Shown piece by piece: positions 1-9,826 of a stretch of 18,215 bases of DNA. Below the pieces are notes generated by a model that did not search any database, was not told the origin of the DNA, and was given only the letters and a program-made list of their open reading frames with translations. Position 1 is the stretch's first letter. The number at the start of each line of letters is the position of its first letter. The stretch is taken from NCBI GenBank assembly GCA_015039315.1, contig WIDE01000263.1:1-18215 (forward strand), given 5' to 3'. Origin of the DNA: Clavulina sp. PMI_390. Taxonomy: Eukaryota > Basidiomycota > Agaricomycetes > Cantharellales > Hydnaceae. The position numbers and the translations under genes were made by a program.

Positions 1-99
1 AGACCCGATAGCGGTTAGCCTACAACCCATGTAATAAACACTGTAGTATAGCTCCCGCCCTAGGCGCCAAGGTTGGCAGCCCGACGCGGTAAAACCGAT

Positions 100-115
100 T
101 CTCTCTCTCTCTCTC
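100..115. repeat. (TC)8 microsatellite
   Basis: Eight uninterrupted TC units are seen directly, flanked by unrelated sequence. It is a simple sequence repeat with no evident function, outside any recognised gene. Confidence 0.9.
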
Positions 116-255
116 GCCCCTGCCGCGCAAATTGCGTAAGACGTCTTGAGTATCTCCACTTAGTAGTCAAGCGATGTGAATCTTGTAAGCTTATAACCTC
201 CTCACATCAAATAAAAATAATGGTATTAAGCTGATCCTACAACAAAGGGACAAAG

Positions 256-261
256 TTTATT
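256..261 (-). terminator. Candidate polyadenylation signal of NLR copy A
   Basis: The plus strand reads TTTATT, which is AATAAA on the minus strand, about 40 nt beyond the TAG stop of NLR copy A (stop at 302-300). Position and sequence suit a fungal 3'-end signal, although fungal poly(A) signals are degenerate and this is a short motif. No equally good AATAAA was found beyond the stop of copy B. Confidence 0.4.
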
Positions 262-299
262 GTTTGTAACTAGCTGGCGGACCCATCTAGTTGGCGAGT

Positions 300-3200
300 C
301 TACCATTGCATCCGTAATTCATGCTCTGATACGGGCGGGGAGGATTCAGACAAGGAAACGGAACCTTGAGCAACATAGTGCAACTCTGCGCCATGCTGTT
401 TGAGGAGTTCATATATACGCTGCTGCTTGGCACTCGGCTTGTATTCTTGGACTGCCCGTTCGAAGTCAGCTTTGGTGTAGAGCATGAACTTGAATGGCGG
501 ATGGAATTCTAGCGCACGATCGAGAGGCCCCTTTCCATCAGCATCGCATATGTTGGGATCCACGTTTAGATCGAGAAGAGCTTGAACGCACTCTACGGCT
601 TCTTCTTCGACCGCCAAGCGTAAAGGACATCCAGAATTCTTGTTCATATCGACCCCATACTGATTTGCGAATGTTGTGATGATCGAGGGATTCGAGCTTT
701 CAAAAGCATAGTTCATCAAGAAATGAAAGAAATTTGGTTCTGGGTCGGCCCCATGGCCGATAAGGATTCTCGCAAGCTCCATCTCGTGCAGGGTTTCGCA
801 CAATTTTGACGCGACGATTTGGCCAAGGGGTGTTTGGCCTATGGAATCACAAGTAGAGAGAAGATCAGTTGGGTTAGGAGCCATAGTGAGGAGCTTCCGG
901 ATCGCCTCAGCACAATCCAAAGTCCATGACCAACTACGGCTGCCTGGCCAAACGAGCAGGTCAACGCAACGTTCGGTAAATCCTCCCGCTCCAAGGGTAC
1001 TCTCCGTTAACCCAGGTGGAGCGCTCCAATAAGCTCTGGGAAGTAAAATATGGATTATGGTCAAGTTCTCGTTCCTTGGGCCAACACGCTGAAGTGCCCA
1101 AGAATCGTTGTCTTCAAGTAGTATATCCAACATTGCCAAATCTCCGACACAGGCGGCATAACAGATGGGAGTCCAACCAATTGAATCATAGGCATTTCGG
1201 ATATCATTTCTTGGTTCTCTTTGTTTGACGAGACCATCGAGGCTGACTAACCGCCTGACATCGCTTGGTGAACCGATGCGGACCGCCCAATGAATTGGCT
1301 GATCCTGACCAACCGGTTCTATTTCTTCGCTGTGGACCGGTAAGGATTCATCCCAGCTGTCCCAGTCGGGCAGAGGAGTGGGTGGGCTGAGAAGAGTCGA
1401 GTATCTTTGACGCACCCAGTTGCTGAAGGCAGATGACTCTGGGTGGAGGAAATTCGCTAGCGCAGGAGCAATTGACGAGTGCTGAAGAAGAGCTGATTTT
1501 GCATGTATGAACCACGATTCATCACTATACTGTCCAACCGACGGAAGTTTTTCGCGGTTTGCCACGTCGAGAGCGCTCAAGGAAATAATTAACGCTGTCG
1601 CATGCGCTTTTTCACGAGATGTGCCGAATGCGGCCAGCACAGCATCCGAAGCTTGGATTGCCTTGCCCGATGCCGAGCTCATAGGCTGCGAGAGCAAATA
1701 CTCTTGAACGGTGAAATGGATGAAACTTATTTCGTTATGTGCTCCCCGCCTGAGTAAGCTACTTGGGAGCAGCTTGAAAATGTTGACAGTGTCTTTTCGA
1801 TCCTTCGGGTCGATATGCTCTAGTGGAAGGCATTTCGGCCATTCATCAATAGATCCCAGATCAAAGAGGAAGAGCTCCCCGATCTCCTCCTCAGAAAGTG
1901 GGCGCACAGCGGATATGATGCACTCTAGCACTGCACGCGCAGTTCTTTGGCGATTTTCATCGACAGCTTCGAGAATACGTGCGTAAGTCCCTCGGAGGGT
2001 ACGAGGAAGTTGTGGTAGGATTCTGCGAGCATCGTGCTCTGAGCATTTCATAAGTTGATCAAGCTGGAGCTGGACCCAGAGGAACCTAATAAATCCAAAG
2101 ATAAGGCAAAAGCATACGAAACATAAGGATTGCATAAATAGACATGCATCGAATCCGACTTATCAAGCAGCTCCTCTGCGACCTTTGTAGTAAAACTTTC
2201 GGACCATCCCAGTCCCTTGAATCTGTTGGTTCGGAGCTCGGCGTGAATGAAATTCTTGAGGGTGATGAGATGCTCTTCGCGCTCCCCCAATCGAATTCGG
2301 TCTGTTGCTATATGGTTGGCACCGGTATCAGATGCCCAAAGAGCTTCCTCGATATCAGGCTCAGGTCGACTTGTGACGAAGACCCGAATGGTTCCACTGT
2401 ACGATGACTGATTCCTAGCGAGCCTTCGAAGAAAGGGAAGCAGTGACTTTGCGCGCTCGCTCTCCCAGCATTCATCAATAGCATCAATAGCAAGGAATTT
2501 TGCGCCAGGGGCTTCCAGCATAGCCTGCAACAATGTCTCGAGCTCGCTCTCTGATGCGTGCAGCGTGTGCTTCTCATATGATCGAAGCACGTCTTGACAG
2601 CTCGTCGAAGTTTGACCGAAGCTTTGCACAATTGAGGCGAGGAATTCCTGATAATTTTGTTTTGTTTCGTCCCTATAGTCGAAGTAAAAGAACGCAAGGG
2701 CGGTGGAGGAGGTTGATTGATCCTTTTTGAGGTAGTCCACAACTCGAGAACTTCAATAGAGCATTCAGAATAAGTTGGTGGACGAATAAGAGCGATGCTA
2801 ACACCAAACTCACAATAGAACGCTCTTTCCGACACCAGCTATCGACCGATGGTCAGCTTGGTTTCCCTGAAAGAGTTGAACTGTACTAACATACCACTTG
2901 CTGAGACCCAGAAAAACCCAGCGGGATTGGCGAGCCACTGCTGGAATTGTGGAAGATCGAGAAGCCACTGACCATGGTGTTGCAAGGTAGAAGCCTGCCT
3001 TCGTCTCTCATCTTGATTCTTGTTGGGATCTGGCGCTGCGAGCCATGATCGCTCCTGGATTTTTGCTGAATGATTATCAATGATTGATTGTTGGATATTA
3101 GAATCGAAAACACGTACACTGTTCCTCTTTCATCGCTCGAATATTGCGTAAATCTACATCATCAAGAATACGTGGTGAGTAGAAGCGACCTAATCAAGTA

Positions 3201-4094
3201 TATATTACGGTAATTCACTCGTTGCCGAAGTAGCCATCGTCTCCGTGGCTGTTGTCTGCTGGATGCGATTGCCCAGTTTTTCGAGCTTCGCAATAGCATC
3301 CTCAACATCTGTGTTTCCAGCAGCTGACGAAATGAGGTCGCCTGGAAGAACAATCTCACATAGACCGACGACGGCCACGAACTATCCCTTGACTCACGAG
3401 TGCGGGTACCCCAAACCTTCAATCTGATGAGCCATGTGGTTTCTCGGCGCACAGCATTGCTATATCGGATATAGAATCCAAGGATAACGAGAACCTGAGA
3501 CAGCACCTGCACGTATAGCTCGCGAAGGGCTACCGTGATGGTATCTGCATCCGTAAGAATCTGGAGACGGGAAAAAATATCTCGGATGTGCTCAAGCACG
3601 TCTGTGAGATGGTCATATACTTGGGAGACACCGTCGATTGCCTGTTGAAAAGACAGATTATTACTACTCCAATGAATACACGGAATGTACGAGCCTTGAG
3701 TAGGTTGGCAACTGCCACGAATATCGCCTTTCCCCCAGGTATGCCAACCTAAGAGACGTTCTTTGAACGCGCAAATAACTGCAAGAATCATGGCACTTAC
3801 AAACGATACCAACTCTCCTACGGGATCGACAATTGCCTTTAATCCACTGAGGAAGGGTTTGAACGCCCTCCGGACAGATTGGCCTTCCTTGCGGAACTGT
3901 TTGAGGCTATTGCTATGCGCTGTTAAAGTAGTCTCGATCTCATCTACTGAAGCGCCATTAGATAGGATACCAGCAAGTCTAATATCATTCAGCTTCGTTT
4001 TCGAGGCTTCCTCAAAAGTCAAGATTGCATCCTTCCAGATCTTTCGCAGCTCATCTTTAGCGTCCTGGGTCGGAGGAGGTATGACTGTAGACAT
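300..4094 (-). CDS. NLR-like STAND protein, copy A (Goodbye-like / NACHT / ankyrin repeats)
   Basis: The inferred nine-exon gene encodes 1111 aa. Exons on the minus strand are 4094-3801, 3748-3695, 3641-3398, 3341-3219, 3153-3118, 3065-2895, 2838-2814, 2750-2148 and 2085-300; phases close and the total is 3336 nt. Residues 1 to about 200 resemble the fungal STAND N-terminal 'Goodbye' domain, including an IPGGKAIF stretch. NACHT follows: Walker A AGVGKS at 308-313, Walker B FLAIDAIDEC at 401-410, and TSRPE at 442-446. A winged-helix-like region includes FIHFTVQEYLLS at 638-649. Ankyrin repeats run from about 776 to the end, for example IHWAVRIG and TPICYAACVGD. The start is the ATG aligned with copy B; a 16-residue upstream extension is not shared. 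Oddities: introns 2 (3694-3642) and 8 (2147-2086) need GC donors. The likely role is an ATP-driven signalling switch in nonself or damage recognition, inferred from the family. The domain calls are firm for NACHT and ankyrin, less so for Goodbye. Confidence 0.85.
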
Positions 4095-5489
4095 TGCGAA
4101 GACTGAAGTCTTTGGAACAAGCCCAAAGCCAGCGTGCCACAACTAACCTGCAGGTTTGTCTGTGGAGGACGGAACATAAGACGCCGTGGTGTGTGCCACA
4201 TGCCTTACGTATACTGGAATTAGGGGATTAGGATCAGAAACTCCGCCGAACTTACAGCTGCATAATGGTTCGCACAATCCAATACATTCATATCGGACTG
4301 AATCATGCGAGATTGAATCTTTGTTCCCATTTCGGATTCTGCAACTGCTCAAGGCCGGATGCTGCGGAGTGAGAACTAAGGTAGCCTGCACATTTGTTGG
4401 ACATCATGGCCTTGAGAGTCGTTCATGAGCTACTGTCCAATGAACTGATGATGGAAATGGTTGGACCAAACAACTAATAACAACGTATGAAGCGTTGCCT
4501 CGGGCTTGGATACGAGCATGTCAACCTTCGATGAGCCGTTGGCCGAACCGATAGTACTTTAGACGACATCGGACGAATGTCTACTCTTTTGCATCTCATT
4601 TACGATCGGCCATGCTGCTTTGCTCTTTTCTACTATGTGTGGCGGGCTGACCTGTGCTGGCGTCGGCATCATTCAGCCCTTATGCATCACATCTGTAAAG
4701 CTCTCCACGTCACTCAGATTTGACGCGAAAGACCTACCCCCTCCCCCCTGTGGCCCTTTTACCTTAGTAGACCGTTCTGATTATATCCGGTATTGGTGCT
4801 CTTGCGCTCTTACTTGTGATGGATGACTTGTCAAGCGCCAGTTCATCAAAAAGAAGCTACCTCCACTTCAGGTGGCTTGATCTTGCCAACATATGGTCTT
4901 CATGCTTGCTATTACATGTGCAATATATATTGTCTATCTCTATACCTTGAGGCCCTCCCTGAGCATGAGCCTCAAAAGCTCCTTGTGTCACCGAAACAAG
5001 CTTCACTAGCAGTGATTAACGTCTAAAATTTCTGATCAGAGACTCTACCTTATGGTGACTGATTGATTACCGGAAGTACACCCTCTCATTATTCAGGCAC
5101 TTCGTCGACTCCTCAGCATCGCTCCCCTTTTTTCGTTGGTCAGTCTGAGGAAATAGTTCGGAATTTACCATAATTGGCTTTACCTGAGCCTGAATGTCAA
5201 TCGCCTCCAAAGCAACCTCAGTAGCCCATCATCCCTTCTCTCGGCAATGTGGTTGTGCTTCTACTGACCATGGCACAGTGCTCACAACGGCCAGCCATCA
5301 ATTTGACGCACTCGACCGCAAATAATGGGCTAATTAACGATATATATTCCCTCTTCATGCGCAAGATAGACATCAGTAACTATAATTCTAAAATGGGCAA
5401 AGGATTTCAACATTTGCTGCTCAAACGCCGGGTGTAGGAGAGCACGTTTGGAGGTTGCATTAGCACCACCATAAATCATCAACTCAGCT
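4095..5489. other. Intergenic spacer between the two NLR copies
   Basis: About 1.4 kb lie between the start of copy A and the stop of copy B. It should hold the promoter of copy A (the right-hand side of that gene, since it reads leftward) and the 3' flank of copy B. Only short, unconvincing frames occur. An imperfect inverted repeat (9-nt arms, 7-nt loop, one mismatch) sits at 4854-4878 and has no obvious role. I see no remnant of a third NLR copy and no transposon. Confidence 0.6.
4152..4173 (-). promoter_or_regulatory. 5' flank element shared with copy B
   Basis: About 58-80 nt upstream of the copy A start, the plus strand carries AGGTTTGT, then TGGAGGA and CGGA. The same pieces in the same order occur at 9273-9292, at the same distance upstream of the copy B start. 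A weaker match (GCCACATGCC against GCCGCATGCA) follows further out. This shows that the duplication reached into the 5' flank. Whether it is 5' UTR, a promoter element or residual homology cannot be told. Confidence 0.4.
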
Positions 5490-8400
5490 TCAGCTGGAGA
5501 CCCCCGAAACATGGCCCAGCTCTGCGCCATGCTGCTTTAGCAACTCGTATATCTGGAGTTGCTTAGCATTAGGCTTGTAACCTGGAGGCGCCTCTTCGAT
5601 TATTGAATTCCATGGCCGATGGTATTCCAATGCGTATTCAAGAGCTCCTTTCCCAGCATACTCAGATGTGTTGGGGTCTACATGAAGATCCAGAAGAGCT
5701 TGAACGCACTCTACGGACTCCTCCCTAATTGCCCTGCGTAAAGTACGGCCGTTGATCAGGTCGGCGCCGTACTTGTTCGCAAACGTCGTGATGATCGAGG
5801 CGTCCGATGTTTGACAGGCATAAGGCATCAAGAAAAAGGACATTTTTGGCTCTGGAATCGCACCATGATCCATGAGGATTCTCACAATCTCTAATTCGTG
5901 CGATGATTGACAGAATCGTCCTCCCATAACTTGTCCAAGTGGTGTTTGACCAGTTGAGTCGTGGCTAGAGAGAATATCCGTTGGACTCGGGGCCACGGTC
6001 AAGAGCTTCTGGATCGCATCGACGCAGGCCGAAGTCTCTGACCAGTCGTGAATTGCTGGCCAAACTAGCAGATCCACGCAGTGATCGGTGAATCCACCAG
6101 ACCCGAGCATGTTCTCTGTTGACCCAGGCGCTTCACTCCACCTAGTTTTCGGCAACAAGAGATGGATGATCGTAAGGTTCTCATGCTTCGGGCCGACAGC
6201 CTGAAGCGCCCAAGAATCATTGCCATCAAGCAGGATATCCAATATCGGCATATCTCCAATGCAAGCGGCATAGCAGAGGGGAGTCCACCCCACTATATCA
6301 TGCACGTTTCGTATATCTGTCCCTGGATCTCCATTTCCAGGAAATCCGCCAAGGCTGAGAAGGCGCCTCACATCACTGAGCGATCCAATTCGGACCGCCC
6401 AATGGATTGGATGGTCCTGGCCAACTGGCTCTATATCTTTGCTGTGAAGTGCCTCATGCCAGCGATGGGGTGGGGAGGGCGCCTTGAGGAGAGCTGAATA
6501 TCGTCGGACCGCCCAATTATTGAAGGAGGTTGACTCTGGGTGGAGAAAATTTGCTAACGCAGGGGCAATCGACGAGTGCTCGGACATGGCTGCCCTCGCA
6601 TGTATGAACCATGATTCGTCACCATACTTCCCGATCGATGGGAGGCTCTTGCGGTTTTTGTCATCAAGAGCGCTCAAGGAAATGAGTGATGCCGTGGCAT
6701 GCGCTTTTTCTCGTGAGGTGCCAAATATGGCATGCATGCCATCTGAGCTTTGGGATGGGTGGCGAGAGGAGCTCGAGGGCCGAGAGAGGAGGTATTCTTG
6801 GACGGTGAAATGTATGAAACTGACTTCATCATGCGCTCCATGTCTGAGTAAACCACTGGGTAGCAGCTTGAAGATGTTAACGAAGTCCTTTGCATCGGAA
6901 AGAGGTTCTTTTAGATTCTCCAAAGCTATGTCGGTGTTCCCAATTGGAAGGCACGATGGCTGCTCGTAGATGGAGTCCAGATCAAAGAGGAAGATCTCGC
7001 CGATCTCCTTCTCGGAAAGCGGGCGCGCAGCAGAGATGATGCATTCGAGCACCGCACGCACGGTTCTCTGACGGTTCTCGTCTACGGTTTCCAGAATACG
7101 CGCGTAGGTTCCCTCGAGACCACGAGGGAGCTTAGGTAGGATTCTGCGAGCATCATTCTCAGAGCATTTCATGAGCTGCTGAAGTTGAATTTCGACCCAA
7201 AGGAACCTAAATATCCAAAAGGAGGCGTCAAATCGCATTTGATATCAATACATGTGTCGAGGAACAATACCCACATTGAATCGGATCTGTTGAACAGTTC
7301 ATACTCAACATCTTTTATGAAACTCTCAGACCAGCCCAAACCTTTGAATCTATTACTCTTAAGCTCAGCGTGAATCACGTCCTTGAGATGGGTGAGATGC
7401 TCTTCACGTTCACCCAATGAAACTCGATCTGTGGCCACACGGTCGGTACCGTCCAAAGCCCAAAGAGCTTCTTCGATATCAGGCTCAGGACGGCTCGTGA
7501 CAAAGATTTGAACGGTTCCCCTGCCGGACGACTGGGCGTTGGAGAGCTTTTGAAGGAGGGGCAGAAGTGATTTCGCGCGCTCGGTCTCCCAGCACTCATC
7601 AATAGCATCGATAGCAAGAAATTTTGCTCCAGGAGTGTTTAGCATAGACTGCAGTAAGCTCTCAAGCTCACTCTCCGACGCGTTCGGCGAGCGTTTTTCC
7701 AATGATCGAAGCAGCACTTGACAGCTTGTCGAGGTCTCGCCAAAGCTTTGCACGATGGAAGCGAGAAATTTCTGATAATTTTGCTTCGCCTCGTCCCTGT
7801 AGTCGAAGTAGAAGAACGCAAATGCGGCCCCAGAATTGAACTGATTCTCTCTGAGATAATCGACAACGCGAGAACTTCAAAGGCGGTCAGCGGAAGTTAG
7901 TGAACCTTTTTAACGCTCAACCCACAATAGAACACTCTTTCCAACTCCAGCTGTGATTGCATGGTCAATCTCGCTGCCCTAGGAATGGGTGGTCGTGGCT
8001 TACCATTTGCTGAGACCCAAAAGAAACCAGTGGGGTTCGCAAGCCATTTCTGGAATTCAGGGAGATCAATGAGCCACTGGCCGTAGTCCGGTAGTCCGGA
8101 ACCTTGCTTTCGTCGCTCGTCTTGGTTCTTGTTCGGGTCTGGGGCCGCAAGCCAGGCATGCTCTTGGCGCATCTCTGGGGGTCCATCAGTGACTAAACGT
8201 TAGAAGGCAGCATGGTGAAACGTGTGCATACACACACCTTGAGTCTCCATTATTGTATACGTATTTCGTAAAGCTGCACCATAGAGACCGGTTTGTCAGT
8301 CCGACCTGCTAGCTTGAGAGAGTTGGCGGCTGCTTACTCTTTGCGGAGGAAGCCATCGTCTCTGTGGCCGTCGCCTGTTGGATGCGACTACCCAGCTTGT

Positions 8401-9213
8401 CAAGCTTAGTAACAGCATCTTGAATATCAGTGTTTTCGGCGGCAGAAGAGACGAGGTCGCCTGAAAGCTCAATCGCGTATTAGACCTTGGCCCACATGAA
8501 CTCTTCCTCAACGTACGACCGCGAGTGCTCCAAACCTTCAATCCATTGAGCCATTTGGACTCTCGGCGTACAGCATCGCTGTATTTGATGTAGAATCCAA
8601 GGATGACGAGAACCTGGGACAGAGTTTGGACATAAAGCTTCCTCAGGGCGGGAGTGATGGCGTTGGCATCGGAGAGAATCTGGAGACGGGAAAAAACATC
8701 TTGGATTTGCTCAAGCACATCCGTGAGATGATCATATACTTGGGAGACACCATCAATAGCCTATTGACACGAGATAAACTGATGAGTGCTCGAGTTAGGA
8801 TGTAGATTGCACGAGCCTTGAGAAGGTTAGCAACTGCAACAAATATCAGCTTTCCTCCAGGCACACCAACCTAGGGAAGCATGAAAGGTCTATTGAGCAT
8901 AGCGAACAACCTGCACAGTTGTGGCGCTTACGAATGATACGACTTCCCCCACAGGATCCACAATGGTATTCAACACCTTGAGGAAAGGTTTGAAAGCCCG
9001 CCGAACGGTTTGTCCCTTCTTGCGAAAGTCTTTAAGGTCAGTACCATATGCTGCCAAGGCCGCTTCGATCTTATCTATCGAGACGTCGTGACCGATCATT
9101 CCGGCGAACTTGGCATCATTCAGTCTCGTTTTGGAGGATTCCTCGAAAGCCGAGATCGCCTCCTTCCAAAGGTTCTGTAGGTCACTCCGATCTGGCGGTA
9201 TAGTTGCAGACAT
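5490..9213 (-). CDS. NLR-like STAND protein, copy B (Goodbye-like / NACHT / ankyrin repeats)
   Basis: The inferred nine-exon gene encodes 1083 aa and is the tandem paralogue of copy A. Exons on the minus strand are 9213-8932, 8870-8817, 8760-8517, 8460-8338, 8273-8238, 8174-8004, 7950-7926, 7874-7275 and 7206-5490, total 3252 nt, all phases closing. Residues 1 to about 195 are Goodbye-like, with VPGGKLIFVAVANLLK encoded by exon 2. NACHT follows with Walker A AGVGKS at 304-309, Walker B FLAIDAIDEC near 397-406 and TSRPEPD near 438. Next is a winged-helix-like region with FIHFTVQEYLLS, then ankyrin repeats (IHWAVRIG, TPLCYAACIGD, and a final YELLKQHGAEL). Intron 2 (8816-8761) has an inferred GC donor as in copy A; intron 8 (7274-7207) has a normal GT donor, unlike copy A. 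The product should be an intracellular ATP-dependent receptor or switch; the ligand is unknown. The frame shows no lesion, so this copy looks intact. Confidence 0.87.
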
Positions 9214-9826
9214 TGTGAAAGGAGATCTAGGGTCTTGTGAGTCGGGCTAACTTAAACCGACTAGTTGCTGGTAGGTTTGTGGAGGAGCGGATTACCAGAT
9301 CCAGGGGTAGTATGCCGCATGCATTCCACGTGTAGGATCACGAGATCACGATCAAGAAGTCCCTGGATGTTGAAACATTTTTTACCTATTCAAGAATGCT
9401 ATATTTCTACATCATTTTTTTTGACCTGGGTTGAGATGATAAGCGCCTTTGCCTATCCAAACTCCGCGGTCACTCGGCCGTTACTGCCCGACAGATGCAC
9501 GAGCATATAGATCGTGGTGGGTCCACTACAGCTTCGTCCTAGGTTTCACCATTGATGACTCGTTAATCATATCAGAATGCCCTTCTGACTGTTCTATGAC
9601 GCACAAATATTTCTTGAGTCTTAGTGTTGACAGTGTCGGTGGACTGATCCTCCAGAGGTCCAGAGCCGAAAACAGCAACAATTTCGCGCATTTGTCGAAG
9701 TTGTTGGCCGTGACGGTCATTTCCCAGCCCACTGACGCCCGACGACCAAGGGAGGTCGGATCTCCAGAGGCGGGATTTGCCAAATAACCCATATCAAGAA
9801 GGCCCTGCGTCAAGGACTGGTACAAC
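9214..9826. other. Divergent intergenic region between NLR copy B and the F-box gene
   Basis: This 613-nt region lies between two gene starts that read away from each other, so it should contain both promoters. Apart from the element shared with copy A, I see no defined motif, repeat or RNA gene. The short open frames here have no recognisable protein features. Confidence 0.6.
9273..9292 (-). promoter_or_regulatory. 5' flank element shared with copy A
   Basis: This is the counterpart of 4152-4173, about 60-80 nt upstream of the copy B start. AGGTTTG is followed by TGGAGGA and CGGA, with a few bases lost between the blocks relative to copy A. It may be conserved 5' UTR or promoter sequence. 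Confidence 0.4.

Larger units (their letters stand above)
1..299. other. Non-coding left edge
   Basis: No gene is visible here. The stretch lies downstream of the stop codon of the minus-strand NLR copy A and probably holds its 3' UTR and the spacer to whatever lies beyond the window. It contains a TC microsatellite and a minus-strand AATAAA. Nothing else is recognisable. Confidence 0.6.
300..4210 (-). repeat. Tandem duplication unit A
   Basis: This unit covers NLR copy A plus roughly 100 nt of its 5' flank and is homologous to 5490-9330 in the same orientation. Exons match throughout, while most introns have diverged almost beyond alignment. The duplication is therefore not recent. Exons 2 to 7 keep identical lengths (54, 244, 123, 36, 171, 25 nt). 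The outer boundaries are approximate. Confidence 0.8.
5490..9330 (-). repeat. Tandem duplication unit B
   Basis: This is the partner of unit A and contains NLR copy B and its 5' flank. The differing exons are the first (282 against 294 nt), the eighth (600 against 603) and the last (1717 against 1786). All differences are multiples of three, so each copy has kept its frame. The direct-repeat arrangement suggests unequal crossing-over as the source. Confidence 0.8.

Noticed and set aside
100..115. TC tract as a promoter element
   Set aside because: Fungal CT-rich promoters exist, but no gene start lies to its right on the plus strand or close by on the minus strand within the window. It is best read as a plain microsatellite.
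4095..4142. N-terminal extension of NLR copy A by 16 residues to an upstream ATG
   Set aside because: The extension has no counterpart in copy B, whose homologous protein starts at the inner ATG. The inner start also aligns MSTVIPP with MSATIPP.
4854..4878. Imperfect hairpin in the spacer between NLR copies
   Set aside because: The arms are only 9 nt with one mismatch and there is no T-run or neighbouring gene end. Such a hairpin is expected by chance in 1.4 kb.
300..9213. NLR pair as a transposon-borne or very recent duplication
   Set aside because: No terminal repeats or transposase were seen, and intron sequences of the two copies have mostly diverged, which argues against a recent event.
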